In this document: in pieces, positions 10,491 through 19,446 of the stretch
How positions within the stretch are numbered: position 1 is the stretch's first letter
Layout: each line of letters begins with the position of its first letter
Assembly (NCBI RefSeq): GCF_900637055.1
Contig: NZ_LR134338.1
Coordinates: 3,730,001 to 3,794,000, forward strand
Length of the DNA: 64,000 nucleotides
Direction of reading: 5' to 3'
Source of the DNA: Brevibacillus brevis
GTDB taxonomy: Bacteria; Bacillota; Bacilli; Brevibacillales; Brevibacillaceae
Notes under the pieces: model-generated
What the model was told of the DNA's origin: nothing
The model's database searches: none
The model's input: the letters and a program-made list of their open reading frames with translations, nothing else
Translations under genes and position numbers: made by a program

Positions 10491-10578
10491 GGAGAAAATG
10501 CCTCCTTTATCAACGTCGATACGTTAAGTGTACCGATTTCCCCCTCAGCTGTAAAGCCGAATTATAAAAAGTTCGCAT

Positions 10579-11541
10579 TTATTTAATGTTCGTCTTTTGC
10601 TTCATCCACCCCAACATAGCGACTCCATAGGCATTATCACCGGAGTAAACGGGGTCACAGAAGTACAGCTTCGCCTTCACAGCAGGGTGTTCCAGGCGTT
10701 TGATCAGCCGCTCGCGTATGTAATAATTAGCAGCTACTCCTCCAACAATCAAGATGTCCTTCGGGTAGCCTTGCTCTACTGCATGGCGCAATGACTTCTC
10801 TAGTGTATTGGCAATGCATTGCTCTGTCGCCCGCGCAATCTCAGCAGGGCTCGTACTACCCTTCTCCACTTCCCGCAAAAGCGATGCTTCTGGACCAGAA
10901 AAACTAAAGGAAAGCCCGTCAACCGCTGAAGAAATCCGAAACCCGCCTGTTGAGTCCTTGGCTAACTGTTCCAACGCGGGACCGGCAGGAAAGGACAGTC
11001 CGAGTGCCACACCAATCCGATCGACCAGTTGACCTGCGTGCAGATCGATCGTCCCACCGATTTTCTCAATGGCATAACCGGCTGTATGACGCTCGCACAA
11101 CAACAACTCGCTGGTGCCGCCAGACAAATGCACAGCCAAAAAGCGATCCTCTGTCGGACGCACCTCAGCGGTATATTCCCCCGCCGCGATATGTCCCTCT
11201 TGATGAGTCGTCAAGTGCAGGGGAACCCGCAAATAAGTCGCCAACGATTTCGCCAAGCCCTCGCCTACCTTAAATACAGGCATATAAGATCCGTCTTGCG
11301 GACGCGGCTTCTCGCTCACGCAAATCGCTGCAATCTCGTAATCCTTCCACTTCATCTCTTCACTTAATTCCGGCAGGTTCATCACATGCTGAAAGACGGC
11401 TTCGGATTGTTGCAGTCCGCGCTTGCCCTCCTTTACTTTCAGAAGGCGTTTTGCTTCTGCGACAATTCGGCCGTCTTCCTCAGCCAAGCACAGTGATGTC
11501 CGGTAATTGCTCGTGTCGATTCCCAACATTACCTTACTCAT
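10579..11541 (-). CDS. TsaD/Kae1-like paralogue of unknown role (ASKHA fold)
   Basis: The 320-residue protein resembles TsaD (tRNA threonylcarbamoyl-A synthesis, formerly O-sialoglycoprotein endopeptidase). The metal-site histidines of TsaD are visible as H113 and H117 in HQEGHIAAGEY, the third ligand as D302 in GDNAYG, and a phosphate-type loop as LSGGTSEL. It departs from canonical TsaD at the N-terminus (LGIDTSNYRTS) and where the usual GPGL loop should be (SEKPRPQDGSYMPVF). It is therefore likely a divergent paralogue, not the tRNA enzyme itself. It sits 18 bases after nusB and before folD, in one apparent operon. The substrate is unknown. Confidence 0.75.
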   Translation of the reverse strand: MSKVMLGIDTSNYRTSLCLAEEDGRIVAEAKRLLKVKEGKRGLQQSEAVFQHVMNLPELSEEMKWKDYEIAAICVSEKPRPQDGSYMPVFKVGEGLAKSLATYLRVPLHLTTHQEGHIAAGEYTAEVRPTEDRFLAVHLSGGTSELLLCERHTAGYAIEKIGGTIDLHAGQLVDRIGVALGLSFPAGPALEQLAKDSTGGFRISSAVDGLSFSFSGPEASLLREVEKGSTSPAEIARATEQCIANTLEKSLRHAVEQGYPKDILIVGGVAANYYIRERLIKRLEHPAVKAKLYFCDPVYSGDNAYGVAMLGWMKQKTNIK

Positions 11542-11559
11542 GCTTGTATCTCCTACCTG

Positions 11560-11973
11560 TTACGCCTGCTTGGTTTCACGTGATTGCAAGAAGCTCGACA
11601 ACACACCGTTAATGTATCGGTGGGACTGCTCGTCGCTAAAGAGCTTCGCGATTTCAATCGCTTCGTTCATCACGACTTTGTCAGGAGTGTCTTGCTCGAA
11701 CATGATCTCGTAAAACGCCAGACGAAGAATAGCTCGATCTACATTGGCGATGCGTTCCAATTGCCATCCACGCAGATACTTCTTGATTTCTGAATCAATC
11801 TCAGTCAAGTTCTTCAATACACCATCGAGGAGATAACGCAAATACTGTGCATTTTCCTCGGATTCTTCCATGACGAGGGCAACCGCATCCGTTAGCGGAA
11901 CCTCTGCCATATCGATTTGGAAAAGACATTGGACTACTTTTTCTCGTGCTGTTCTTCGTTTCATACCATTCAT
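11560..11973 (-). CDS. nusB: Transcription antitermination factor NusB
   Basis: NusB binds boxA with NusE (S10) in rRNA antitermination. The 137-residue all-helical protein begins with the family's basic start (RRTAREKVVQCLFQID) and contains ILRLAFYEIMF and VVMNEAIEIAKLF. The ATG at 11971-11973 has an AGGTG site 5 bases upstream; a second in-frame ATG three codons later is possible. It precedes the TsaD-like gene and folD, as in B. subtilis nusB-folD. Confidence 0.94.
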   Translation of the reverse strand: MNGMKRRTAREKVVQCLFQIDMAEVPLTDAVALVMEESEENAQYLRYLLDGVLKNLTEIDSEIKKYLRGWQLERIANVDRAILRLAFYEIMFEQDTPDKVVMNEAIEIAKLFSDEQSHRYINGVLSSFLQSRETKQA

Positions 11974-12011
11974 TCACCTACTAATTAAAATGAGCTCGGA
12001 CTTTCCTTCTA

Positions 12012-12224
12012 TCACCGAAACTTGCCTGGCAAAATCTTGTCGAGAATTTCACGCAAGTCTTCTTTATGATCGAGCTTGCGACCAATATAATACCCGGTCC
12101 CGACAAACACAACAAAAACCAGTGTATCCCAAAATCCCACGAGAAGGTAGATGATGCCTAAAAAAAGTCCGGCCAAAACCCCCATTAGCTTCCCCTTGTG
12201 TTCCCACATTAACTCCCGCACCAT
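12012..12224 (-). CDS. DUF2273 small membrane protein
   Basis: This 70-residue protein has two membrane segments (about 14-30 and 33-48), a G-Y-Y-I-G-R-K motif after them and a charged C-terminal tail. It matches the DUF2273 family commonly found beside Asp23 and AmaP genes. An AAGGTG site stands 6 bases before the ATG. It follows amaP after 12 bases. It probably helps anchor or organise Asp23-family proteins at the membrane, an inference from gene linkage. Confidence 0.8.
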   Translation of the reverse strand: MVRELMWEHKGKLMGVLAGLFLGIIYLLVGFWDTLVFVVFVGTGYYIGRKLDHKEDLREILDKILPGKFR

Positions 12225-12236
12225 TTACTTCACCTT

Positions 12237-12794
12237 CTATTCCACCCGTTTACGAGCCGCGTAGTTTTCCTGCTGAGCTACTTCCGTCACGACAATGGCT
12301 ACCTCAGAAATGACAACACCAGCAATCCCTTCGACTTGCTCCTTCACGTCAGCCTGTAGCTTCTGTGTCAGTTCAGGCAATGGCGTCTCTCCATCTACTG
12401 AAACACGCAGGGTGATAATATTGCCGCTCTCGAGTGCTTTGACTGTCGTTTTCATATCGCGCACTCCTTTAACACGGCGCGCTGCACGCTCAGCAATGGT
12501 CTGGATCGTCTGAATCGTAATGTTGACCTCACCCAAATCACTGCGCTGACGGATTCCCCGTTCTACTTTAGGCTTGTTAGAGCGGAAAGAACTGAAAAAG
12601 AAGCGAAGGCTAACTACGAGGAAAATGATCGCGACAATGAGATAGGTGATGTTCGTACCCGCCAGCACCTGATCCACGTATGGACGGAAAAAGTCTTGCG
12701 GGATCAATCCGCTGGTCGCTGCTATCGCGATGCAGGACAAAACAATGAGCGCAAAGCTGTAAATCGTCAAGATAAAGCGGTCAAACAAGTTCAC
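12237..12794 (-). CDS. amaP: Alkaline shock response membrane anchor protein AmaP
   Basis: The 185-residue protein has two N-terminal membrane segments (about 8-28 and 50-70) and a C-terminal Asp23-like cytoplasmic domain (about 85-175, with VNITIQTIQTIAERAARRVKG, split by a short linker). In Staphylococcus AmaP anchors Asp23 to the membrane. The GTG at 12792-12794 follows the strong site AAGGAGAGGTG and starts VNLFDRF; a longer frame upstream lacks such a site. The next gene upstream is an Asp23-family protein that could be its partner. Confidence 0.85.
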   Translation of the reverse strand: MNLFDRFILTIYSFALIVLSCIAIAATSGLIPQDFFRPYVDQVLAGTNITYLIVAIIFLVVSLRFFFSSFRSNKPKVERGIRQRSDLGEVNITIQTIQTIAERAARRVKGVRDMKTTVKALESGNIITLRVSVDGETPLPELTQKLQADVKEQVEGIAGVVISEVAIVVTEVAQQENYAARKRVE

Positions 12795-12902
12795 AAGCAC
12801 CTCTCCTTTCAGCCATGTTTGAAAAAGGAGACAAACACGGCACGCTCCAGAAAACTCCATGAATTTACGCGGAAAGCCTAAACAAAATCAGGTTTTCAAA
12901 TG

Positions 12903-12932
12903 AGGAAAATGCCCCCTGTTCGTAGGGGGCAT
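12903..12932 (-). terminator. Terminator after the Asp23-family gene
   Basis: A GC-rich 9-bp stem (12909-12917 with 12924-12932, ATGCCCCCT/AGGGGGCAT) is followed on the minus strand by TTTTCC. It separates accBC-yqhY from amaP. Confidence 0.8.
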
Positions 12933-12946
12933 CCATCCGCTGCTTG

Positions 12947-13363
12947 TTAGCGCACGCGCTGGTGTTCTTCGACCGGTACTGGTGCCGGCGCTTTTTCTTC
13001 TGCTTTCAACTCAACATCAACGATATGTACGTTTACTTCAACTACTGAAAGACCTGTCATGCTCTCAATCGCATTGCGTACACTATCTTGAATATTTCGA
13101 GCGACTTCCGGGATGCGATGTCCGTATTTAACAATGATCGAAACATCCACCGCTGCTTCGCGGGAGCCAACCTCTACACGCACACCACGTGCTATATTTT
13201 TACGGCCTAAACGTTCAGCTATTTCTCCTACGAAACCGCCGCTCATTTGCGCCACACCTTCTACTTCGGACGCAGCCATGCCGGCGATCACTTCCAACAC
13301 TTCGGGAGCGATCTGGACCTTACCAAGCTCTGTTCTATCTAAATCTGGAGTAAACTCTTCCAT
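12947..13363 (-). CDS. yqhY: Asp23/Gls24 family protein (YqhY-like)
   Basis: The 138-residue protein has the Asp23 domain (about 12-115), with the family segments IAPEVLEVIAGMAASEVEGV and GLSVVEVNVHIVDVE and a charged, proline-rich tail. B. subtilis yqhY lies in the same place beside accBC and has been linked to control of acetyl-CoA carboxylase. The ATG at 13361-13363 has an ideal GGGAGGTG site 6 bases upstream. Just downstream, after a terminator, amaP and DUF2273 probably supply membrane anchors. Confidence 0.9.
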   Translation of the reverse strand: MEEFTPDLDRTELGKVQIAPEVLEVIAGMAASEVEGVAQMSGGFVGEIAERLGRKNIARGVRVEVGSREAAVDVSIIVKYGHRIPEVARNIQDSVRNAIESMTGLSVVEVNVHIVDVELKAEEKAPAPVPVEEHQRVR

Positions 13364-13432
13364 GCTTCGCACCTCCCTTTAATTTGTAATTCATTATACC
13401 AAGCACACCGTATTTTTACAAATCAGCCCTAC

Positions 13433-14788
13433 TTACTCTTCATCCAGGTTCAAGTCGTAGGTTTCCAAGAATTTCGTATCGAAATTCCCGCTGACAAATA
13501 CTTCGTGCTCCAATACCTTCAAATGGAATGGAATCGTTGTCGTAATACCCTCTATGACGAATTCGCTCAAGGCACGCTTCATACGGTCAATCGCTTCGTT
13601 ACGATCCTTGCCCCACACAATCAGCTTGGCGATCATAGAGTCGTAGTAGGGCGGAATGGAATATCCCGCATACGCTGCACTGTCTACGCGCACACCAAAG
13701 CCGCCTGGCGCCAAATATTCCGTGATACGACCTGGCGAAGGCATAAAGTTTTTCGCAGGATTCTCAGCATTAATGCGGCATTCAATAGCCCAGCCGTCCA
13801 GTTGGATATCCTCTTGCGTAAAGGACAATGGTTGACCTGCCGCTACGGTCAGCTGCTCCTTGATCAGGTCAAAGCCAGTCACCAGCTCGGTTACAGGGTG
13901 CTCTACCTGAATACGTGTATTCATTTCCATGAAGTAGAATTGTCCGTGTTTGTCCAGCAAAAACTCGACAGTGCCCGCACCGTGATAGGAAACGGCCTTT
14001 GCCGCCGCAACCGCAGCTTCACCCATTTGTCGGCGCAGCTCTTCACTCAATGCTGGAGATGGCGCTTCCTCGATCAGCTTTTGGTGACGACGTTGGATGG
14101 AGCAGTCGCGCTCACCCAGGTATACGGCATTGCCATGCTTGTCTGCCATGATTTGAATTTCCACATGGCGTGGGCCTTCCACGAACTTCTCCAAGTAAAC
14201 CCCTGGATTGCCAAAAGCCGTTTTTGCCTCGTTTTGCGCCTGACGGATTGCTTTTTCCAAATCTGCGTCGTCTACGGCTACGCGCATTCCGCGTCCGCCG
14301 CCACCCGCTGTCGCTTTGACCATGACAGGATAGCCAATCTCGTTTGCGGTGACTACAGCGTCAGCCACATCTTCGATCAAGCCTTCCGTACCTGGTACAG
14401 TAGGTACACCTGCCGTTTTCATCGTATCCTTCGCTGTGGACTTGTCCCCCATCTTCACAATTGCTTCTGGGTCTGGACCGATAAAGGCAATGTTGCAGGC
14501 GGTACAAATCTCGGCAAAGTCGGCGTTTTCCGCCAAGAAGCCATAACCAGGATGGATGGCGTCTGCCCCTACCTTGGTCGCTACACTCATGATGTTTGCT
14601 ATATTCAAATAGCTTTCCTTGGATGCCTTTGGACCAATACAGTAGGCTTCGTCGGCCAGCTTCACATGAAGCGCTTCACGATCCGCTTCGGAGTAGACGG
14701 CGACCGTACGAATGCCCAACTCGCGGCATGCCCGGATAATACGCACGGCAATCTCCCCGCGATTGGCAATCAATACTTTTTGAAACAT
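13433..14788 (-). CDS. accC: Acetyl-CoA carboxylase, biotin carboxylase subunit
   Basis: AccC carboxylates the biotin of AccB with ATP and bicarbonate, the first half-reaction of malonyl-CoA formation. The 451-residue protein has the N-terminal Rossmann start [19 protein letters not shown], the ATP-grasp glycine loop ([13 protein letters not shown]), the [15 protein letters not shown] active-site segment and the C-terminal domain. The ATG at 14786-14788 has a GGGGGAG site; an in-frame GTG 5 codons earlier overlaps that site and is rejected. It is 16 bases after accB. Confidence 0.97.
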   Translation of the reverse strand: MFQKVLIANRGEIAVRIIRACRELGIRTVAVYSEADREALHVKLADEAYCIGPKASKESYLNIANIMSVATKVGADAIHPGYGFLAENADFAEICTACNIAFIGPDPEAIVKMGDKSTAKDTMKTAGVPTVPGTEGLIEDVADAVVTANEIGYPVMVKATAGGGGRGMRVAVDDADLEKAIRQAQNEAKTAFGNPGVYLEKFVEGPRHVEIQIMADKHGNAVYLGERDCSIQRRHQKLIEEAPSPALSEELRRQMGEAAVAAAKAVSYHGAGTVEFLLDKHGQFYFMEMNTRIQVEHPVTELVTGFDLIKEQLTVAAGQPLSFTQEDIQLDGWAIECRINAENPAKNFMPSPGRITEYLAPGGFGVRVDSAAYAGYSIPPYYDSMIAKLIVWGKDRNEAIDRMKRALSEFVIEGITTTIPFHLKVLEHEVFVSGNFDTKFLETYDLNLDEE

Positions 14789-14804
14789 TCCGCTCTCCCC
14801 CACC

Positions 14805-15302
14805 TTATTCTGGCTTCACCAAAAACAATGCTTGGCCATACTCAACCAATTGGCCGTCTTCTACGAGCACTTTCACGATCTCGCCGCTTACTTCTGCTTC
14901 GATTTCGTTAAAGAGTTTCATGGCTTCCACGATGCAAACGACTTTGCTCGCAGTTACTTTGTCACCAGCTTGTACGTAAGGCGGCTTGCCTGGTTCTGGT
15001 GCGCTATAGAAAGTCCCTACCATTGGAGATACAATCTTGTGGAGATTTGCTTCATCCGATGCTTGTACAGCTGCTTTCGGAGCTTCTGCTGCGACTGGCG
15101 CTGCTGCGGCAACTGGCTGAGCCGGGATATGTGCTACTGGTGCTGCAACAGGAGCTTGAACCGCTGGTTGCGTGACGACAATCGTTTCCGTACCATTGGA
15201 TTTTTTCAGAGACACCTTGGCACCTTCTGTTTCCAAGTTAAATTCTTGAATGGATGATTGATCAATTAACTTAATGATTTCGCGGATTTCATGCATTTTC
15301 AT
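14805..15302 (-). CDS. accB: Biotin carboxyl carrier protein of acetyl-CoA carboxylase
   Basis: AccB carries the biotin that is carboxylated by AccC. The 165-residue protein has an N-terminal helical part, an Ala/Pro-rich hinge (about 45-80) and a C-terminal biotinyl domain with the acceptor lysine K129 in [10 protein letters not shown] (Leu after the lysine, where many homologues have Met). The chosen ATG at 15300-15302 gives [14 protein letters not shown], the usual N-terminus. The spacing to its AAGGAG site is long (about 12 bases), and a TTG three codons earlier is an alternative. Confidence 0.95.
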   Translation of the reverse strand: MKMHEIREIIKLIDQSSIQEFNLETEGAKVSLKKSNGTETIVVTQPAVQAPVAAPVAHIPAQPVAAAAPVAAEAPKAAVQASDEANLHKIVSPMVGTFYSAPEPGKPPYVQAGDKVTASKVVCIVEAMKLFNEIEAEVSGEIVKVLVEDGQLVEYGQALFLVKPE

Positions 15303-15381
15303 TACGAACAAGCACTCCTTCTTTTCTTTCAATAGAGGTTCGTGGAGTCCATTATGTATCCTTTTGGCAAACCATAAATCC

Positions 15382-15410
15382 ATGGTAGCCTGTTGCCTAT
15401 ACCACGTCAA
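15382..15410 (-). promoter_or_regulatory. Sigma-A-type promoter for accBC
   Basis: On the minus strand TTGACG (15405-15410) and TACCAT (15382-15387) are 17 bases apart, about 80 bases before the accB start. The -35 matches 5 of 6 and the -10 matches 4 of 6 consensus positions. This would let accBC be transcribed in vegetative cells although they lie behind the sporulation operon. Confidence 0.55.
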
Positions 15411-15412
15411 GA

Positions 15413-15456
15413 AAGGATTTCCCCGCTTCTTTTCCAACAGAAGCGAGAAAATCCTT
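15413..15456 (-). terminator. Long hairpin between spoIIIAH and accB
   Basis: The arms at about 15413-15430 and 15440-15456 (AAGGATTT...AAATCCTT outer, CGCTTCT...AGAAGCG inner) form an interrupted long stem. The T-run after it on the minus strand is short (CCTTTCTTG), so it is a weak or partial terminator for spoIIIA. It directly abuts the accB promoter. Confidence 0.5.
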
Positions 15457-15509
15457 ACCATCATGCCCGTTTCCCTTGTCCCTTATAACGGGGGGCACAA
15501 CCTAGTTTC

Positions 15510-16184
15510 TTAGGAAGACTTGTATTCAACGATAATGTTAGTGGCTGGGAGATTCAAGTGTTGCTTCACACTTGCGATGATCTCTACTACTTCATTTGCG
15601 CTTAATTTATCTTTTTGTACAATGACTGTCGCCTTGTCATTTTTGACGGTAACTACCGCATCCTGGTAGCCACTCGCCTTGAGCATTTCTTCTGCAGTCA
15701 TCGTAGCACTTTCCATATTGGACAATTCTTCAAACTTGGCCATCGCTTCTGCTACTGCCTGTGGAGAGGAATCCGTGCTGTTTACGATCGCAAGCTGTTC
15801 GTCTTTTTGTTGCTGCAGCATGGCTTCGCGTTTCATTTTGTATCCTTGGAAGATTTCACTCGCCGTTTCTGCAACTGGGACAACCGTGTTCGTTGCTGCT
15901 GGTTTCGCTTCCGGCGCAGCAGGAGTTTTGGCTTCCTGCGTACCACTTTTACCGTCTACCGGAGTTTCCTTTGGAGCTTGATCGACAGGAGTTGCTTGTG
16001 GTGCGTGATCTACTTGCTTGGATTCAACAACCACACCGGAAATTTGTTCTTGTTTCTGGACGGCTTGCTCTTGTCCTGATGTTGGGACCTGTTCTTGCGG
16101 CCCCTTCACCAAGTAATATCCGGAGAGCACAACCATGACAGCAAGCATTGTCAACAACCATACCGTTTGCTTTCGCAGAATCAT
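15510..16184 (-). CDS. spoIIIAH: Stage III sporulation protein AH
   Basis: SpoIIIAH is the mother-cell membrane protein whose extracellular domain pairs with forespore SpoIIQ to form the feeding-tube channel. The 224-residue protein has one N-terminal membrane segment (about 7-25), a long Gln/Pro/Ala-rich linker (about 28-95) and a C-terminal ring-building domain (about 125-220). The linker is rich in PVDQAPKETPVDG-type repeats. An AGGAGGT site precedes the ATG. It is the last gene of the spoIIIA operon. Confidence 0.93.
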   Translation of the reverse strand: MILRKQTVWLLTMLAVMVVLSGYYLVKGPQEQVPTSGQEQAVQKQEQISGVVVESKQVDHAPQATPVDQAPKETPVDGKSGTQEAKTPAAPEAKPAATNTVVPVAETASEIFQGYKMKREAMLQQQKDEQLAIVNSTDSSPQAVAEAMAKFEELSNMESATMTAEEMLKASGYQDAVVTVKNDKATVIVQKDKLSANEVVEIIASVKQHLNLPATNIIVEYKSS

Positions 16185-16197
16185 TCGCCATTACCTC

Positions 16198-16893
16198 CTA
16201 CCCTTTTTTGGGCAATATGGATATTTTATAAGCGGGAACATCCAAAACCTTTTGAACGGCTTCAGTGATCCACGCTTTAACCTGGATGTTATCGGCCCCT
16301 TTAGCGACTACCAGGACCCCGCGGACTTGCGGCTTCAGTGTCTTCACGATGACGGGTGCATCTTGCTTCCCACCTTGTACGATGACGACCTGCTCATCTC
16401 GTGACTGGTCATTTTGATTGCGGGTTGCCTTTTCTTTGTCCATTTCCTGATTGGTTGAGGAACGAATGTTGCGGTTTTTTTCCACAACGAGCTCTGGTGT
16501 TGATTCCAGATTGACCATGACCTCCACTTCGCCTACGCCGACAACAGAAGCGAGAATATCGCGTAGCTGCGTCTCGTAAATGTTTTCGTATTCGGCAATG
16601 ACATCGGTAGTCGGTGATCCCCCCAGCACCTGGGAAGTTGCATCGCCTCCAGGGGGACCTGGCGCCTCACTCCCTATATCTCCAAATCTGAGTGGCTGAT
16701 CTTTTTCCACTCTGAGGAAATCCGTCAAAATCATAATGGCTACGCCAATTCCCAATATGACGATGAAATAATGCAGCGGCTTTAGTTTTTGGTTTTTGCC
16801 CTTGCTCCCCACTGCGATTTTCTTTTCTTCCTGCATCGTCTCGCCTTGTTGCTTCATGAACAGCGTTTTCAGCTTTTCCCATAATTGGTTCAT
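16198..16893 (-). CDS. spoIIIAG: Stage III sporulation protein AG
   Basis: SpoIIIAG forms a large ring in the channel between mother cell and forespore. The 231-residue protein has one membrane segment (about 43-62) and a C-terminal ring-building domain containing ILASVVGVGEVEVMVNLEST and VRGVLVVAKGADN. The ATG at 16891-16893 has an AGGTG site 6 bases upstream; an in-frame GTG three codons earlier is part of that site. It is 13 bases upstream of spoIIIAH. Confidence 0.93.
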   Translation of the reverse strand: MNQLWEKLKTLFMKQQGETMQEEKKIAVGSKGKNQKLKPLHYFIVILGIGVAIMILTDFLRVEKDQPLRFGDIGSEAPGPPGGDATSQVLGGSPTTDVIAEYENIYETQLRDILASVVGVGEVEVMVNLESTPELVVEKNRNIRSSTNQEMDKEKATRNQNDQSRDEQVVIVQGGKQDAPVIVKTLKPQVRGVLVVAKGADNIQVKAWITEAVQKVLDVPAYKISILPKKG

Positions 16894-16924
16894 TGTTTTC
16901 ACCTCACTTCACTAACGGTATCCG

Positions 16925-17602
16925 CTACTGTTTTTCTCTTTCTTTCGATTCGTCCGTGATGACAACCTGACTCTTCGAAAGCCCCCACTCTTTGGCGACA
17001 TCGTTTGTGATTTGCGCGTAAAGTGGATTGTCATGATGAGCTGTTGCTGCCATATCTGATTTGGGATCAGGTTGTATTTCAATTGGTTCGCCAATCGTAA
17101 TCTCAACAGGCTGGATAGGTTTAATCGGTTCAATCGTGCTCTGCCCTTTTTGCTCTTCCTTGTTCGTGTCACCGACTACCATCTCGATTCGCTCAAGGGT
17201 TGGCTTTTCCGGATTTTGCTGATTGACGGTAATCGTGACATCTTCGACAGTTACGCCGTACTGCTCTTTGACACTGGCTTTTACTGAGGACGCTACCTGT
17301 GACTGGACGTAAGCGGTCATCTGTTGGTTTTGTTGACCGAGCAGCTTGTCAGTGATGCGTTTCCACTCTGCCGAAGCAGGCTTGTTCAGCTCTTGTTGGT
17401 AGCGATCCAGACGAAAGGCCAAATCTTCCTGCGAGAGGCTGAACAGACTAAACACAGGAGAAATAATCGTCAGCAAAAGAATCAAGCCCATCACCATTTT
17501 TACGTAGCGTTGCAGTGTCGTATTGGGCAGGATCAGATCGAGGAAGGCAGCCAAAAGGACGAGCAGGATAATTTTTTTCAACCACAGTGTTAACCACGTC
17601 AT
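16925..17602 (-). CDS. spoIIIAF: Stage III sporulation protein AF
   Basis: The 225-residue protein begins with two membrane segments (about 9-25 and 35-53; MTWLTLWLKKIILLVLLAAF), followed by a coil and a ring-building-motif domain (about 90-150) that contains SVKEQYGVTVEDVTITV. It matches SpoIIIAF, a component of the SpoIIIA channel assembly. The C-terminal third is variable and Pro/Ile-rich. It follows spoIIIAE after 8 bases. Confidence 0.9.
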   Translation of the reverse strand: MTWLTLWLKKIILLVLLAAFLDLILPNTTLQRYVKMVMGLILLLTIISPVFSLFSLSQEDLAFRLDRYQQELNKPASAEWKRITDKLLGQQNQQMTAYVQSQVASSVKASVKEQYGVTVEDVTITVNQQNPEKPTLERIEMVVGDTNKEEQKGQSTIEPIKPIQPVEITIGEPIEIQPDPKSDMAATAHHDNPLYAQITNDVAKEWGLSKSQVVITDESKEREKQ

Positions 17603-17610
17603 CTCATCAC

Positions 17611-18813
17611 CTACCGAACCATCATGGAGATGTTGCCCGCTGCAATAATGATCGTAATCGCCAGAAAGAACATCAAGCCAACCGTCGCCAAGGCAGCGAA
17701 GACGAACATAAGACTTTTCCCAATCGTACCTAACGCACTGATGATTGGGCTGTTTCCAAGCGGTTGGAGTACGGCAGATGACAGATTATAGATGAGTGCC
17801 AGTACCAGTATCTTCAAAGCCGGAAACGCGCATAGCATGATCAGGATCAAAACTCCCGCCAAGCCAACGGCATTTTTGACCAGTAGCGAGGCATTGAGTA
17901 CGGTATCTGCCGCATCGGAGAACACACGACCAACTATCGGGATGAAATTGCCCGTGATGTATTTCGCTGTTCGGAGAGTGACCCCGTCCGCAACGGCTGA
18001 AGTCGCTCCTTGTATGGAGATGATGGCGAGAAAGATCGTCAGAAATGACCCAAGGACACCCATTGCAATATTGCGTAGCAAGGTCGCTAACTGAGTGACT
18101 TTGTACCTCTCTGAAAACAGGCTGACGATAGAGAGCATCGCTGAGAGAAACAGAAGCGGGAACACGACGTAAGAGATTATCATGCCGCTGGTGTTGATCA
18201 TGAAAATAATCAGCGGGTGAAACATTGTGGCCGATGCCAGATTTCCTACCGAAGCAAGCAGCGCGATAACGAGCGGGATCATGGCCAGCATGAAATCAGA
18301 CATGTTCGCGATTGCGTCTTTGGCATAGGTAATGGCGACGTGAAAGCTGTTGATCGCAAGTACCATCAAGACGAGATAAGTAATCGAGTAAGCCACTGTC
18401 GATACCGCATTGCGTTCAAAAGCGTTCTGCATCGTTTCGAGAATCATCGCAAAGACCGTAATGATAATGATGGAGCTGAGCAGCTTGCCATTCATCAAAA
18501 TCTCATGAAAGATGAATTTTCCTATTCCTTGCAGGACTCCTGAAATACTGAAGTCACCTTCCTGCATGAGGATTTGGATAAAGCCTTCCGATTTCAAATC
18601 GGGCAAGTACCCTTTATAGTCTCGCTGCAACTGTTGCCAATACTGATCGACTCGGTCTAGCTGCAAGTGATCGACCTGTTGTTGCACGATTTGATTGATC
18701 GGTCCGGCTGCAGGTGCAACAGCGGGTGTCACAGCAGCAGACACAGATACCGGAAACAAGACAAGGAGCAGGAACCAGAACAGAATCAGCTTGCAAGTGT
18801 GTGCCATGGACAT
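17611..18813 (-). CDS. spoIIIAE: Stage III sporulation protein AE
   Basis: SpoIIIAE is the polytopic membrane component of the SpoIIIA complex. The 400-residue protein has a signal-like N-terminus (about 8-27), a soluble segment with QVDHLQLDRVDQYWQQLQ, and about seven further membrane segments from residue 100 to the end. The start ATG at 18811-18813 follows a GGGAGGTG site closely; a second ATG two codons later would have better spacing. It is the largest gene of the operon. Confidence 0.94.
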   Translation of the reverse strand: MSMAHTCKLILFWFLLLVLFPVSVSAAVTPAVAPAAGPINQIVQQQVDHLQLDRVDQYWQQLQRDYKGYLPDLKSEGFIQILMQEGDFSISGVLQGIGKFIFHEILMNGKLLSSIIIITVFAMILETMQNAFERNAVSTVAYSITYLVLMVLAINSFHVAITYAKDAIANMSDFMLAMIPLVIALLASVGNLASATMFHPLIIFMINTSGMIISYVVFPLLFLSAMLSIVSLFSERYKVTQLATLLRNIAMGVLGSFLTIFLAIISIQGATSAVADGVTLRTAKYITGNFIPIVGRVFSDAADTVLNASLLVKNAVGLAGVLILIMLCAFPALKILVLALIYNLSSAVLQPLGNSPIISALGTIGKSLMFVFAALATVGLMFFLAITIIIAAGNISMMVR

Positions 18814-18823
18814 CCCACCTCCC

Positions 18824-19213
18824 TTATGCCGGCAACAAGTCGATCACTGTTTCGATAATGATTTGGATGATCGGTACAGCCATAACCAGTATGAGGACTT
18901 TTCCAGCGAGCTCGATTTTCGAAGCAATCGCACCTTGTCCAGCATCTCGGGTCATCTGTGCACCGAATTCAGCGATGTAGGCAATTCCGATGATTTTTAG
19001 AATCGTTTCCAGAAACACAAGGTTCAGATCTGCTTGAACCGCCAATCTTTCCAAAATCCGAATGACATCTGCTATTTTTCCGACGAGAAAGTAAAAGATG
19101 ATGACTCCGCTCGCGATCGCCAGCAAAAAGGCGAACATCGGCTTCTGTTCCTTAATGACTAGCGCGAGAATCGTAGCCACCAGTCCTAGTCCGACAATTT
19201 GTACAATCTCCAT
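18824..19213 (-). CDS. spoIIIAD: Stage III sporulation protein AD
   Basis: The 129-residue membrane protein has about four hydrophobic segments and the SpoIIIAD start MEIVQIVGLGLVATILALVI. A conserved middle segment reads IIGIAYIAEFGAQMTRDAGQ. It is a small membrane subunit of the SpoIIIA channel, 13 bases after spoIIIAC. Confidence 0.93.
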   Translation of the reverse strand: MEIVQIVGLGLVATILALVIKEQKPMFAFLLAIASGVIIFYFLVGKIADVIRILERLAVQADLNLVFLETILKIIGIAYIAEFGAQMTRDAGQGAIASKIELAGKVLILVMAVPIIQIIIETVIDLLPA

Positions 19214-19226
19214 CTGGAGCCCCTCC

Positions 19227-19439
19227 TCAGTTGAACAGGAAGACGCGTTTTACCTCGGAGAACAAGTCACCGATGTAATGGGACACCATGTACAGGACAA
19301 TGATGAATCCGACCAGAGTTGCCCAATGCGCTATATCTTCCTTGCCCGCCTGCTTCAGGACCGTATGCAGGATGGCTGTAATGAACCCTACTGCTCCTAT
19401 CTGGAAAACAGGTGTCAAATCAAAATCCACTGTGAACAC
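19227..19439 (-). CDS. spoIIIAC: Stage III sporulation protein AC
   Basis: This 70-residue protein has two membrane segments (about 12-30 and 38-56) and the family segment AVGFITAILHTVLKQAGKED. It matches SpoIIIAC in length and position between AB and AD. Confidence 0.92.
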   Translation of the reverse strand: MFTVDFDLTPVFQIGAVGFITAILHTVLKQAGKEDIAHWATLVGFIIVLYMVSHYIGDLFSEVKRVFLFN

Positions 19440-19446
19440 CTCGCCT

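Noticed and set aside
13505-14911. A 468-codon open frame on the plus strand opposite accC
   Set aside because: It is an antisense shadow of the strongly conserved biotin carboxylase gene.
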